A stretch of DNA of 64,000 nt from Gemmatimonadaceae bacterium (GCA_020851035.1 JADZDM010000025.1:289808-353807), one strand, 5' to 3'; shown: positions 8,610-19,500, counted from the stretch's first letter. Notes: generated by a model from the sequence alone, not told the origin. A program made the numbers and translations.

Positions 8610-8717
8610 CAACGACGGGGACTCATCGACGGGGACACAACGACGGGGACATGACGACGGGGACATGACGACGGGGACATGACGACGGGGACACCGTATT
8701 CGGTGTCCCCGTCGTTG
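8610..8717. repeat. GGGGACA tandem array ending in a long hairpin
   Basis: Six 14-bp units (consensus CAACGACGGGGACA, later copies TGACGACGGGGACA) run head to tail at 8610-8623, 8624-8637, 8638-8651, 8652-8665, 8666-8679 and 8680-8693. The exact reverse complement of the third unit follows at 8704-8717. The last unit and this copy form a 15-bp perfect stem (8682-8696 with 8701-8715) around a TATT loop. Any of the six units could pair with the single inverted copy. GGGGACA/TGTCCCC hairpins recall REP/BIME sequences mobilised by RAYT transposases, an analogy only. Confidence 0.85.
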
Positions 8718-8735
8718 TGTCGTGCACCCAAACAA

Positions 8736-8765
8736 ATCGGGGACACTGAAAACAGTGTCCCCGAT
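8736..8765. terminator. perfect GGGGACA hairpin, likely bidirectional terminator
   Basis: A 13-bp perfect inverted repeat (8736-8748 with 8753-8765) surrounds an AAAA loop. It carries the same GGGGACAC core as the neighbouring array but different flanks. It lies between the converging amidase and S9 peptidase genes, so it may stop transcription from both sides. There is no T-tract, so termination is an inference. Confidence 0.6.
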
Positions 8766-8788
8766 GCTGAGACAGCGCCCCCGTTCCG

Positions 8789-11758
8789 TCACATGGTGAC
8801 CTTCTTCACCTCGCTCTTCGCCTTCGGGTCCAGCAGCGGGCGACGGGCGCGGAGGTGCTCCTCCATGCGCAGGCGCGGCACGCCCTCCAGCATCCAGTCG
8901 GGTGCCGGCTTGCCCTGCAGGAAGTGGTCGAACCACTCCTGCATGCGCACGGCGTAGTCCTTCTGGTTGATGGGACGCGCCAGGCCGTGGTTCTCGCCCA
9001 CGTACTCCAGCAGCACCACGTCCTTCCCGAGCTCGCGCAGCGTGTTGTAGTAGGTGATGCCCTGGTTGAAGTCCACCGCGCCATCCCGGTCGTTGTGCAG
9101 GATCATGAACGGGATGCTCAGGTTGTTCGCGAAGCGGTTCGGTGAGTTGCGCAGGTAGGCGTCGGGGTCCTTCGCGTAGCTGGAGCGGAAGCGCCCCTGG
9201 CTCGAAATGAAGATCCCCTGGTTGGTGCTGCCGGAGTTCCAGTACACGGAGCTGAACATCGAGACCATGTCGGTCAGCGGCGCGCCGGCGATGGCGGTCT
9301 TGAAGAGGGTGGTCTGGGTGGCGATGAAGCTGGTCTGGTACCCGCCCCAGCTGTGCCCCTGCAGCGCGACGCTCGCGCTGTCCACGATGCCGGTGGCGAT
9401 GGCGGCCTTCACGGCCGGCACCACGCACCAGACGGCGGACCGGCCGGGATCGTCCAGCTTGTAGGTGATGTCGGGCATGAAGTACGCGTAGCCACGCGAG
9501 GTGTACACGCTGGGGTTGGCATAGCGCGTGGCGTTGGGCTGCGCGTAGGCATGGAAGCCCTGCGACAGCCTCTCGTAGATGTAGGTGAGCGTGGGATAGC
9601 GCTTGCCCTCCTCGTATCCCGCCGGGAGGAAGAGGGCGCCCTGCAGGTTGTCGCCATCGTTGTCGCACTTGTAGCTCACGAGCCGGGCGCCCGCGCTCCA
9701 CGCCACCTCCGCCTGCTGCGGGTTGGCATCGGTGAGGCGGCGCTCGTTGCGCAGCCCGCCGTCCGCGGCGTAGAAGTCGGGGAAGCGCACGAAGCTCTGG
9801 CGCGTGTAGACCCAGGTGTCGGCGTCACGCGCCCGGCGGTAGTCCACCTTCGCATCCTCGCGCGACATCACCCGCACGCCGCCGCGCACGGCATCGACGG
9901 CCACCAGCCCCTCCTGCTTGGTGCGTTCACCATACGTCTCGAGGAAGAGCGGGATCGCCAGGTCGATGCCACGCTCGCGCGGCATCACGGCCGCGCGGGC
10001 CTGATACCGGGTGCCGGTGGCCCGGCCATTGCCCGTGATGTTCACGGGCGCGCCGCCGTTCACCGGCACGCGCCACACGTCCCAGTTGTCGCGCAGGAAC
10101 ACCGACCGCGCATCGCGGGACCAGCCGAGCGGCGGGGCCGCCGGAGGCTTCACGACGTTGTGGTCATCCTCGTCGTCCCAGAGGGCCACGGGGATCGCGG
10201 CGGTCACCACCCGCGAGGTGCGCGTGGCGAACTCGTGGACGCTCCACTTGCCGTCGTCGTACCAGACGGCGCGCTGGCCATCCGGTGCGATGAGCTGCGC
10301 CAGGTTGCCGCCGGGGTTCTGGATGCCCTTCGCGACGACCGTGCGGGCGCCGGTCACCACATCGATGGCATAGAGGTCGCGCAGCTGACGTCCGTCCACG
10401 CTGGCTTGGCGCTCGTACGGCGTGAGGTCCGCGCCCAGCGCCCAGCGATCGCCGTAGCCCACGCCCACCGTGCGCACCGACGCGTCGCTGAGTTGCACGA
10501 CCTTCGGGGTGGCCACGTGCCACGCCGCGAGGTGGCTGAAGCTGCGGTCCGCGGCTTCCTGCACCTGCTGCTGGCTCTGGAGCCGCGGGTCCTTCCAGTG
10601 CCAGAGGATGAGCGACGGGGTTTCCTCGTCCTGCTTCGCCGGCGCCACCTGCCCGCCGGCCCCGGCACCCGGCGCGGGCGCGCTCCCGCCACCTGCCAGC
10701 GGCGCCGCGTTCGTGGGGGGCAGGGCGGGGCGCGGTTCGCGGAGCCCGAAGTAGAGCACCGTCTGCTGGTCATTCCACTTCGGCGCTCGATCGGCGCTCA
10801 CGATCAGCCCCGCCGACATTCCCGCACTGCGGTCCGTGATCGTGACACTGACCGGCGCCCGCGTGCCGAGGTGGGTCCAGCCGAGGATCGTGCTGATGGT
10901 GTCGCGTGCGGCCGTGTCGGCCACCGAACGCACCACCGCGAGCGCATCACCGCTGTCGGCCCACGTCAGGCGACGGTACTGCGCCTTCTCGCCGTCCAGC
11001 GCACGCACGATGCCGCTGGCGAGTTCGCGCACCTGCACGCCGTTGCCGAGCTGGTCGCGCGCATCGGTGGTCCAGGCCAGGAACTGCCCCGACTCATCGA
11101 AGCTGAACTCGCCCACGCCGGCCAGCGTGACCGGCGTGCCACCGGCGAGGTCCACCAGCATCACCACCGAGCCGCCCCCGGCTGGGGGCGTGGCGGTCGG
11201 TGTCGCGCCGGCTGGCGCGTCCGGCGGCGCGAGTTGCAGGGCAAGCACGTTCGAGCGGTCGCCCGCGAACCGGAAGCTCCGCACGCGCTCGAACTCACGC
11301 TTCGCGCCGGTGGCCAGCTCGATCACGCCCACCCGCGTGGGCAGCGTGCGGCGGTCGCGGCGCGCCTTCTTGGCACTGTCGGCCCTGGCGTAGATGGTGT
11401 ACGCCGCCCACCGGTTGTTGCCGGAGATGACGACCGGCGCCGCCCCGCCGCCGAACCCCACCGGTGCCGGCGGTTCCCCGATGGGCACGCGCGTCTCGGT
11501 GGCGCCGGCCGCCGTGCCCCGGACCACGAACTCGGCATCGCCTTCGTTCGGGGCGAGGATGTAGGCCATCCATCGCCCGTCGTTGGAGAGCGCCGGGGAC
11601 CGGATCCCCTTCCACGAGAGGAGGTCCTCCATCGTCAGCGGCCGCTTGCCGGCCACGCCAGGCGCCTGTGCCGCCGCGCCCGGCGCGGTGGCGAGGCAGG
11701 CGAGTGTGGCGGCCAGCGCGAGGATGGTGCGGCGTGGCGCTGGGAAACACCTGGTCAT
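8789..11758 (-). CDS. secreted S9-family prolyl oligopeptidase-like peptidase
   Basis: Large serine peptidase of 989 aa with a signal peptide (MTRCFPAPRRTILALAATLA...AAAQ), hence periplasmic or secreted. The N-terminal two thirds form a beta-propeller-like region with LSNDGRWMAYILAP near the start; the C-terminal alpha/beta-hydrolase domain has the triad S803 in GHSWGGY, an Asp near 892 in NDRDGAVDF, and H924 in GENHGL. This arrangement matches the S9C dipeptidyl/acylaminoacyl branch. The protein ends VKKVTM at a TGA. The Met at 11758 was chosen as the signal peptide start. Divergent from the GGDEF-EAL gene across about 220 bp. Confidence 0.94.
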   Translation of the reverse strand: MTRCFPAPRRTILALAATLACLATAPGAAAQAPGVAGKRPLTMEDLLSWKGIRSPALSNDGRWMAYILAPNEGDAEFVVRGTAAGATETRVPIGEPPAPVGFGGGAAPVVISGNNRWAAYTIYARADSAKKARRDRRTLPTRVGVIELATGAKREFERVRSFRFAGDRSNVLALQLAPPDAPAGATPTATPPAGGGSVVMLVDLAGGTPVTLAGVGEFSFDESGQFLAWTTDARDQLGNGVQVRELASGIVRALDGEKAQYRRLTWADSGDALAVVRSVADTAARDTISTILGWTHLGTRAPVSVTITDRSAGMSAGLIVSADRAPKWNDQQTVLYFGLREPRPALPPTNAAPLAGGGSAPAPGAGAGGQVAPAKQDEETPSLILWHWKDPRLQSQQQVQEAADRSFSHLAAWHVATPKVVQLSDASVRTVGVGYGDRWALGADLTPYERQASVDGRQLRDLYAIDVVTGARTVVAKGIQNPGGNLAQLIAPDGQRAVWYDDGKWSVHEFATRTSRVVTAAIPVALWDDEDDHNVVKPPAAPPLGWSRDARSVFLRDNWDVWRVPVNGGAPVNITGNGRATGTRYQARAAVMPRERGIDLAIPLFLETYGERTKQEGLVAVDAVRGGVRVMSREDAKVDYRRARDADTWVYTRQSFVRFPDFYAADGGLRNERRLTDANPQQAEVAWSAGARLVSYKCDNDGDNLQGALFLPAGYEEGKRYPTLTYIYERLSQGFHAYAQPNATRYANPSVYTSRGYAYFMPDITYKLDDPGRSAVWCVVPAVKAAIATGIVDSASVALQGHSWGGYQTSFIATQTTLFKTAIAGAPLTDMVSMFSSVYWNSGSTNQGIFISSQGRFRSSYAKDPDAYLRNSPNRFANNLSIPFMILHNDRDGAVDFNQGITYYNTLRELGKDVVLLEYVGENHGLARPINQKDYAVRMQEWFDHFLQGKPAPDWMLEGVPRLRMEEHLRARRPLLDPKAKSEVKKVTM

Positions 11759-11976
11759 GCGTGGGCTCCGGGGCGGGGGGTCCGGCAAAGCTCGTCCCGG
11801 GTGTCGCCGGGGTCAAAGGGCGCGCCCCGGAACGCCGCCCGGTGTGCCATGGAATGGGTTGCCGCGCTGCGGCGGGGTCGTCATGCCCGGAGCACCGCGA
11901 GCCGTGCCGGAGCGGGCCAGTCCCAGGCCGGCCGTCGTCCGCGCCGCACCGGCTCTTCCACCGCACGCCCTCCGCA

Positions 11977-14382
11977 ATGCCCCAGTCCCGACGTCGCCCC
12001 GCGCTGCCGCTGCCGCTGCTGCCCGCCCGGTTCGTCGGGACGGTGCGCCGGTTCTTCCGCGCCTACGAGGCCGATGAGTCGGACGCGCGGCGCTTCCGCG
12101 CCAGGCAGCTCGAGGCGCTGTTGCGCCTCACGCCGCTGGCGATGGCGGTGAACGTGCTCAACGTCGTGGTGATCGACTTCTCGGTGTGGGACACGGCGCC
12201 GACGACGATGATCGCGTCCTGGTCGCTGACGATCCTGATCATGGCGTACATGGGCGTGCGCGGCTGGGTGCAGAGCCGTGCCAGGGCGGAACGGGCCACG
12301 GCCTCGCGGCGTGCGCTGCGCCACGCGGCGATCCAGGCCGGCCTGCTCGGCGCGGTGTGGGGCCTGCTGCCGGCGCTGCTGTTCCCCGTGATCGACATCG
12401 ACTCGAAGTTCTATGTCGGGCTGGTGGTCACCGGGATGATCTGCGCCGGCGGCTTCGCGCTCACCAGCGTGCCGGTGGCGGCCACGTCCTACGTGGTGTG
12501 CATCGGCGTGGGGTCCGTCATCGCACTCTGGTACTCGGGGCTCGAGTACGCGCACCTGTTCTCGCTGCTGCTCTTCGCGTACTGCGGCATCGTGATCCAC
12601 AGTGTCTGGACGATGGCGAAGACGATCGGCGCGCGGCTGGTGGCCGAGGCGCACGCCGAGCGGCAGAACGAGGTGATCGGGCTGTTGCTGAAGGACTTCG
12701 AGGACCACGCCAGCGACCTGCTCTGGGAACTGGATGCGCGGGGACGCTTCGCGCACGTCTCGGTGCGCCTGGCGCAGGTGCTCGGCGTGACGGCGGAGCG
12801 GCTGGCCACGGCACACGCGTGGGCGGTGCTGCGCCGTCGCATGCCCGACGACGACACCGGTGTGACGCAGTGGGCGGCGCTGCGCTCGCACGTGACGGAC
12901 CGCCGTGCGTTCCGCGACCTGCACGTCTCGATCACGCACGAGGGGCGCCGGACCTGGTGGGCGCTCAGCGCACGGCCGCTCTTCGACGAGCTGGGCCAGG
13001 TCACCGGCTGGCGTGGGGTGGCCACCGACATCACCGACAAGCACGATGCCTTCCGCAAGCTGAGCTGGCTCGCGAACAACGACAGCCTCACCGGCCTGGT
13101 GAACCGCCACCAGTTCCGCGAGCTGCTCCAGACGCTGCTGCAGGGGCCCGCCCCGGTCGGGCCGCTGGCGGTGGTCTGCTTCGACCTCGACGACTTCAAG
13201 CGCATCAACGACAGCCGCGGCCACGCGGCCGGCGACCGGCTGCTGGCCATCTTCGGCCAGCGGCTGCTGGCCGCGGCGCGGCGCAGCGACACGGTGGCGC
13301 GACTGGGCGGTGACGAGTTCGCGATGGTGCTGCGTGGTGCGACTGGTGAGGACGAAGTGCGCTCGCTGCTCGACCGCCTGCTCGCCTCGCTCGACGAGCC
13401 GTGCGACGTCCTCGGCCAGCCGGAGCAGCTGCGGGTGAGCATCGGCGTGGCACTGGCCCCGGCGGACGGCCACGACGTGGACACGCTGCTGAACCACGCC
13501 GACCTGGCGCTGTACGCGGCGAAGGACGCGGGCGGCCATCGCTGGTGCCTCTTCCACGCGGCGCTGGCCGACACCAGCCGGCGTCGCCTGGCACTGTCGC
13601 AGGCGCTGCTCGGGGCGATCGAGCGCGACGAGTTCCGGCTCGTCTACCAGCCGCAGATCGACGCCGAGGACCAGCACATCAGCGGCTTCGAGGCGCTGCT
13701 GCGCTGGGAGCATGCGGAACACGGGTCGGTGTCCCCGGAGGAGTTCGTGCCGATCGCCGAGGCGACGGGGATGATGCACGAGATCGGCGACTGGGTGCTG
13801 CGCACCGCGTGCGCCGAGGCGGCGAACTGGCCGCGCGGGGTGAGCGTCAGCATCAATGTCTCGGCGACGCAGCTCACCGGCGAGGGGTTCGTGGAGCGCG
13901 TTGCGGCGGCGGCGGGGGACCTGCAGCCGTCGCGCGTGGAGCTGGAGGTGACCGAGTCGGCGCTGATCGAGGATGCCGACGGCGCGGTGGGCGCGTTGCG
14001 CAAGCTGCGCCAGCTCGGCTTCCGCACGGCGCTCGACGACTTCGGCACCGGCTACTCCGCGCTCGGCTACCTGCGGCGCTTTCCGTTCGACACGCTGAAG
14101 ATCGACCGCAGCTTCGTGCGCGACCTGTCCCGCGATGGTGAGGCGCAGGTGATCGTCGAGACGATCCTGGCGATGGCGCGCGCCCTGCGCATGCGCACGA
14201 TTGCCGAGGGCGTGGAGCACCCGGTGGAGGCCGAGATGCTCCGGGAGCGCGGCTGCGCGGCATTCCAGGGGTTCCTGGTGAGCCGTCCGCTGCCGGCGGG
14301 GGATGTCACAGCGTTCGTGGAAGGATGGCGCCCGGTGCCACTGCGCGTGGTCGAGCCGGATGCACACACCGCCTCGGCGTGA
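11977..14382 (+). CDS. membrane GGDEF-EAL protein (cyclic di-GMP turnover) with PAS domain
   Basis: 801-aa bifunctional cyclic di-GMP protein. Residues about 45-215 hold several transmembrane helices of MASE type, followed by a PAS domain (about 235-350, WELDARGRFAHVS to GVATDITDK), then GGDEF (LGGDEF intact at 444-448) and EAL (E572-A573-L574 in FEALLRW, with D687-D688 in DDFGTGYSAL). The conserved motifs of both domains look intact, so either synthesis or breakdown is possible; many tandem proteins keep only one activity. The ATG at 11977 has only a weak ribosome binding site. It converges on the esterase gene with a 27-bp gap. Confidence 0.94.
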   Translation: MPQSRRRPALPLPLLPARFVGTVRRFFRAYEADESDARRFRARQLEALLRLTPLAMAVNVLNVVVIDFSVWDTAPTTMIASWSLTILIMAYMGVRGWVQSRARAERATASRRALRHAAIQAGLLGAVWGLLPALLFPVIDIDSKFYVGLVVTGMICAGGFALTSVPVAATSYVVCIGVGSVIALWYSGLEYAHLFSLLLFAYCGIVIHSVWTMAKTIGARLVAEAHAERQNEVIGLLLKDFEDHASDLLWELDARGRFAHVSVRLAQVLGVTAERLATAHAWAVLRRRMPDDDTGVTQWAALRSHVTDRRAFRDLHVSITHEGRRTWWALSARPLFDELGQVTGWRGVATDITDKHDAFRKLSWLANNDSLTGLVNRHQFRELLQTLLQGPAPVGPLAVVCFDLDDFKRINDSRGHAAGDRLLAIFGQRLLAAARRSDTVARLGGDEFAMVLRGATGEDEVRSLLDRLLASLDEPCDVLGQPEQLRVSIGVALAPADGHDVDTLLNHADLALYAAKDAGGHRWCLFHAALADTSRRRLALSQALLGAIERDEFRLVYQPQIDAEDQHISGFEALLRWEHAEHGSVSPEEFVPIAEATGMMHEIGDWVLRTACAEAANWPRGVSVSINVSATQLTGEGFVERVAAAAGDLQPSRVELEVTESALIEDADGAVGALRKLRQLGFRTALDDFGTGYSALGYLRRFPFDTLKIDRSFVRDLSRDGEAQVIVETILAMARALRMRTIAEGVEHPVEAEMLRERGCAAFQGFLVSRPLPAGDVTAFVEGWRPVPLRVVEPDAHTASA

Positions 14383-14409
14383 GGGCGGGGCGCGCTCCGC
14401 GCCGCGACG

Positions 14410-15369
14410 TCATCGCCGCGACGTCATTGCCGCCAGCGCATCACGCATGGCCTGCCGCGTCACTGCGAAGGCCGGTCGCTCGGGGTCGAGCATCGTGAAG
14501 TGGTTGGTCGAATCGGCCACGACCACCCAGGTGCTGTCCCCGGCCGCCCGCGCCCGCGCCGCGTAGGCGGGCATCGCACCGGCCCCGGAGCCGAGCGCCG
14601 GGAGGCGCCAGTCGAGTCCACCGCGCACCATGGCCTGCGGTACACCGAGCGGCAGCCACTCCGACGGAGAGGCCAGTCGCCAGCGTTCCGGGTTGGACGA
14701 TGGCACGCCGCCCAGCAGCTGCTCCAGAACGGCACCGCCGCAGATGCTCGTGACGCCGGCGTTCGCGGCGGCGAGGTCGCCGGGCCCGTCGAGCGCCACC
14801 ACCGCGCCGACCGGCAGCGCGTTCCCTGTCGCACGCACGCCGCTCGACGCGGGGAGCCGCGGTTGCGCCGCGAGCCAGAGCGCGAGGTGCGCGCCGGCCG
14901 AGTGACCGGTGACCAGCAGTCGCGTGAGGTCGAGCTGCCAGCGCGGCGCCAGGTCGCGCAGCAGCGCTGATTCGGCGGCCACGTCGAGGAAGGTGCCGGG
15001 CCACCCACCCCCCGCTTCATCGGCCCGGCGATACGAGATGGTCCAGGTGGCGATGCCGTCCTGCCGCAGCGCCTCGGCCAGCGGCCGCATGTAGCGCCGG
15101 TCGGCGAACTCCGTGACCCAGCAGCCGCCGTGGATCACGATCGCCACCGGATGCGGGCCGCGTCCGGCGGGCACGCGCAGCTCGGCGACGAGGTCGCGGC
15201 CGTCCACCGTCAGCACCACGGACGTGTCGGGCGCCACGACCTGGCGCGCCTCGAGAATGCCGGCCGTGAGGCGCGGTGCCGGCGCCTGCGCCGGCAGGGA
15301 AGGCAGGCCGCACGCCAGGGCGCCGGCAACCAGCGTGATGGCGCGTGCGCGGTGATGCATCGGGAACAT
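14410..15369 (-). CDS. secreted alpha/beta-hydrolase (esterase/BD-FAE-like)
   Basis: 319 aa with an N-terminal signal peptide ending near LPAQAPAP. Oxyanion motif HGGCW, nucleophile elbow GHSAG (S157), and a late His in STNHFTML give a complete triad outline. The layout resembles the kynurenine-formamidase/carboxylesterase branch used in feruloyl-type esterases, substrate unknown. It starts 14 bp after the YcaQ stop, so it is likely the last gene of a minus-strand run with the BNR protein and YcaQ. A Met at 15360 is the alternative start. The gap to the convergent GGDEF-EAL stop is 27 bp. Confidence 0.87.
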   Translation of the reverse strand: MFPMHHRARAITLVAGALACGLPSLPAQAPAPRLTAGILEARQVVAPDTSVVLTVDGRDLVAELRVPAGRGPHPVAIVIHGGCWVTEFADRRYMRPLAEALRQDGIATWTISYRRADEAGGGWPGTFLDVAAESALLRDLAPRWQLDLTRLLVTGHSAGAHLALWLAAQPRLPASSGVRATGNALPVGAVVALDGPGDLAAANAGVTSICGGAVLEQLLGGVPSSNPERWRLASPSEWLPLGVPQAMVRGGLDWRLPALGSGAGAMPAYAARARAAGDSTWVVVADSTNHFTMLDPERPAFAVTRQAMRDALAAMTSRR

Positions 15370-15383
15370 GGATGAATGCGGGG

Positions 15384-16478
15384 TCAGAGTGACAGGAAGA
15401 CGCGGCACCGGTCCAGCTCCTCGTCCAGCGCCTGCCGGAATCCTGCGTCGCGCGGCGCGCGGCCGCTCACGTAGCCGATGTCGGGCACGAGCTGGCCGTC
15501 GCGAACCGCCAGGTTCGCCCAGCCGATCACCGTGTCGCGCCAGGCGAGCGGCAGGGCGTAGTAGCCGCGCACCCGCTTCGGGGCGGGGGTGTAGGCCTCG
15601 AAGCGGTAGGCCCAGCCGTTGAACAGCTCGAATCGTCGGCGGTCCCAGACGAACGGATCGAACGGCGCCAGCAGCCGCACCGTGTCGGGTGGCACGACGC
15701 GCCGGGTGGCCGGCGACTCACCCTCGGGCCAGTACCACGCCACACCATCCACGTGCATGTGGTGCAGCCGTTTCCGCGCGCGGGCACCGGCATCCTTCCG
15801 TGTCTCCGCCCACTGCGGCGCGGCGTACCAGAGCCGCGAGACCAGCGACGTCAGCATCGAGGCGGTGAGTGGCGCGTACTTCGCCACCAGCACGTCCACG
15901 AACGCATCCATGGCTGCGGCCGGGTCCGCGGCAGGCGGTGTCTGCTCGCGTGCCGCGTAGAGGCGCGTGCCTCCCTCGCGGCGTGCGACGCGCAGGATGC
16001 CGCGGTGATGCATGCCGTCCATGAGCTGCGTGGTCACGTTCGAGGTGCCGCCGAACCAGTTGGTCGCCTTGCCGTGCGCGAAGTGGAGGTCCACCTCGCG
16101 TGGGTGCACCACGCCGCGCTCGCGCACGAACTCGAGGATGGCCGCCGCCCGCTTGCGCTCCGACGCCGTGAACGTCCGGCGCTCGGCGCGGGGATGCATC
16201 AGCGCGTGCAGGTCGCGGGTGACGAACCCGTAGTTGACGAAGAAGTCCTCCTCGACCGCCAGCCTCGGGTATCGCCGCTCGAGGTCACCGGCGCGGTAGT
16301 CCACCACGCGGTGGCGCAGCGTGAGGTCCTGCGCGCGTGCGGGGGCGCGGATGGGATCGGCCTGCACGAAACCCAGCCGCCGCAGCGCGCGCCCGAGCGT
16401 CGTGGGCGCGGGGAGCTGGCGGCGCAGGGCGAACTGGCGCAGGCGCGGGATGTCGAGCGTGCCGCGAGGAGTGGCCAC
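15384..16478 (-). CDS. ycaQ: winged-helix DNA glycosylase, YcaQ/AlkX family
   Basis: 364-aa enzyme of the HTH_42 family that unhooks DNA interstrand crosslinks by removing the modified base. The catalytic QxD motif is present as Q39-A40-D41 in FVQADPIRA. Family signatures follow: HRVVDYRAGDLERRYPRL, then EEDFFVNYGFV and, near the end, LLAPFDPFVWDRRR and RGYYALPLAW. No signal peptide, so cytosolic. The length is typical. It lies 60 bp downstream of the BNR gene and 14 bp upstream of the esterase, an unexpected secreted-hydrolase neighbourhood for a repair enzyme. Confidence 0.93.
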   Translation of the reverse strand: MATPRGTLDIPRLRQFALRRQLPAPTTLGRALRRLGFVQADPIRAPARAQDLTLRHRVVDYRAGDLERRYPRLAVEEDFFVNYGFVTRDLHALMHPRAERRTFTASERKRAAAILEFVRERGVVHPREVDLHFAHGKATNWFGGTSNVTTQLMDGMHHRGILRVARREGGTRLYAAREQTPPAADPAAAMDAFVDVLVAKYAPLTASMLTSLVSRLWYAAPQWAETRKDAGARARKRLHHMHVDGVAWYWPEGESPATRRVVPPDTVRLLAPFDPFVWDRRRFELFNGWAYRFEAYTPAPKRVRGYYALPLAWRDTVIGWANLAVRDGQLVPDIGYVSGRAPRDAGFRQALDEELDRCRVFLSL

Positions 16479-16538
16479 GGGATCGGGGAGCTGGACGGGT
16501 GCGGGGTGGGTGCGGGTGGTGGCGGGGCGTGGCTGCGC

Positions 16539-19500
16539 TCAGAAGATCACCGGCATCGTCACACCGAGCTTCGCCGCCTTCGCGGTGAAAGCGGCGAGGT
16601 CGCCGGACACCAGTCCGCCGAACCGCTGCTTCAGCCCGTCGAGCTGCGTGCGCAGCATGCCATAGACCGCGACGTGCTGGTCGGTGGGCCGGAAGTCGGC
16701 GCTGGACGCGGCCACGTCGCTGCCCACCGATGCCAGCTTCTCGTAGAGCTGGTTCGGGGTGCGGAACGCATCCTCGCGCGCGCCGGTCAGCGCCACGTCG
16801 TACAGCTTCGCCTCGATGTCGAGCACCTTCTTCTCGACCTCGTCGATGTCCTTCAGGAACGCCTCGGCATCGGCGATCGAGAGGTTGCGGGCCGGCGACG
16901 GGCCGTACTCGCGCAGGTCTCGGAGCCGCTCGCGCACGTTGCTGCGCAGCTGCTCGAAGCCGCGCCGGCTCCACTCCGACTCGTCGATGAGCGCCACCGT
17001 CTCGTTCAGCGCCTCGCGGATCCGGAGGGCGAGGGCCACCTGCGCGGTGATGTCGGCGTCGGTCCCCTCGCTGTTCGGGTCACGGCGCACCTCGAGTTGC
17101 CGGCGCAGCGTGTCGCCCTTCCAGACCATCGCCACGGTGTAGGTGCCCGGTGCCACCAGCGGCCCGACCTGGCCGCCGACGAGGTCCAGGTCCCACGGCA
17201 CCAGCGGGCGGGAGTCGGCCACCTTGAGCGTGGTGTTCCCGGGCGGCGCCACGCGCAGCTTCGCCTTGCGCGGACCTTCGTGGCGCAGGTCCCAGAGCGC
17301 GCGGTTGAGGCCGCGCTTCGCCGGCGCGCCCCGGAAGCGCCGGATCAGCGCGCCGCTGGCATCGTAGACGCGGAACTGCACCGCGTCCCGCGCGGTGGAG
17401 TCCGTCGGCAGTGCCGCGACGGTGTAGTTGATCGTCGCGGCCAGCGGCGGGTCCTCGCCGTTCACGAGCGAGTTGGGTGACCCGGTCGGCGTGGAGATGC
17501 GGCGGAAGCGGTAGGCCGCGCGCAGCGGGAGCAGGACGGCCGGCTTGGTGGCGATCGAGTCGGCCAGGGTGCGCAGGTACGAGATGTCGTCGGCGATCCA
17601 GAAGCCGCGGCCGTACGTGCTCACCACCAGGTCGTGGAAGTGGCCCTGCACCTGCAGCCAGCTCACCGGGGCGTGGGGCAGGGCACCGTTGATCTCGATC
17701 CAGTTGGCACCGTCGTTGAGCGAGACGTACAGCGCGTTCTCGGTGCCGGCGTAGAGCATGCCCTTCCGCACCGGGTCCTCGCGCACGACGTGCACGTAGG
17801 CGAAGACGCTGCGCGGGATGTCGCTGCTGATGCGCACCCAGGTCCGGCCGTAGTCGGTGGTGCGGTAGATGTACGGGTCGCGGTCGTTGATCAGGTGCGC
17901 GTCCACCGCCATGTATGCGGTGCCGGCGTCGTACTTGCTCGGCTCGATGGCCGAGATGGTGCTCCACTTCGGCAGCCCGGGGACGTTGGCGGTGAGGTTG
18001 GTCCAGGTGGTGCCGCCGTCGCGCGTGATGTGCACCAGGCCGTCCATCGTCCCCGCCCAGATCACTCCTTTTTGCAGTGGTGACTCGGCGATCGCGAACA
18101 GCACCGTCACGTTCTCGACGAACAGGTTGTCGGTGACGAGTCCGCCCGACGAACCCTGCTTCGTGACGTCGTTGGTGGAGAGGTCGGGGGAGATGATCGT
18201 CCAGCTCTGGCCGCCGTTGGTGGTGCGGTGCACGAACTGGCTGCCCACGTACACCGTGTTGTGGTCGTGCGGCGACATGTGGATCGGGAACGTCCACTGG
18301 AAGCGGTACTTCAGGTCTTTCGGTGGCACGCCGTAGCCCGCCTCCGGCCACGGTTCCACGGCCCGCGCCATCCGCGTCTGCAGGTCGAAGCGCTCGAGGC
18401 CGGCATCGTAGCAGCCGCTCCAGACGGTGCGGTTGTCCACGGTGTCGGGGATGGCCCAGCCGCTCTCGCACCCGCCGACGGCACTCCAGACGCCGATGTT
18501 CCGCGACCCGCGCGAGTTGCTCGGCCCGCCATACGAGTAGCCGTCCTGCCGGTTGCCGTAGAGGTTGTACGGGATCTTCGTGTCGGTGGCGACGTGGTAC
18601 ATCTGCGCGTTCGGCAGCGCGATGCGGTTGAACGACCTGCCGCCGTCGATCGTGATGCCGACGCCGCCGTCGTCACCCACCACGAACCGGTCGGCATCGG
18701 ACGGGTCCCACCAGATGTCGTGCAGGTCTCCGCCGGCGCGCGGGGCGTTCGGCATCTTGGTCACGCCGCCGTCGCTGCTGCCCACGAAGCGCACGCCGAC
18801 GATGTAGAGCCGGTCCGCCTCGGTGGGGCTGATGCCGAAGCGGGTGTAGTACTGCGGCCGTTCGAGGATGTCGTGGTCGCGGTTGACGACACGCCAGGAC
18901 CGGCCGCCGTCATCGGAGCGGTAGAGTGCCGGCTCCTTCATCTCGATCAGGGCATAGAGCCGGTTGCGGTCGCTGCGTGCCACGCCGACGGCGATCTTGC
19001 CCATCGTGCCGGCCTTCGGCAGTCCCCGGCCCCAGCCGTTGCCGTCGGCCTGGCCGTCCAGCCGGATCCAGGTGTCGCCGCCGTCGCGCGACATGTGGAT
19101 GCCGCTGCCGTTGCCGCCCGAGTGCTTGTCCCACGGCACGATGTACTGCTGCCATGAGGCCGCGAACAGCACCCGGGGGTTCGACGGGTCCATCGCCACG
19201 TCGATCACGCCGGTGCTGTCGTTCACGAACAGCACCTTCTTCCAGCTGCGGCCACCATCCAGCGTGCGCCAGAGCCCGCGTTCCGGCTGCGGTCCGTAGC
19301 CGTGGCCCTGCGCCGCCGCGTACACGATGTCGGGGTTGGCGGGATGGATCACCACGCGGCCGATGCGGCCGGTGTGCTCCAGCCCCATCCGCTCCCAGTG
19401 CCGGCCGGCGTCGGTGGAGCGGTAGATGCCGTCGCCGACGGAGATGTTGCTGCGCAGGAAGGTCTCGCCGGTGCCGAACCAGACGATATTCGGGTCGCTT

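Noticed and set aside
8610..8693. 14-bp repeats as a CRISPR array
   Set aside because: Units are contiguous with no spacers and are too short for CRISPR repeats.
9353..12151. 932-codon plus-strand frame across the S9 peptidase
   Set aside because: It is antisense to a protein with a full catalytic triad and contains only repetitive Arg/His/Ala stretches.
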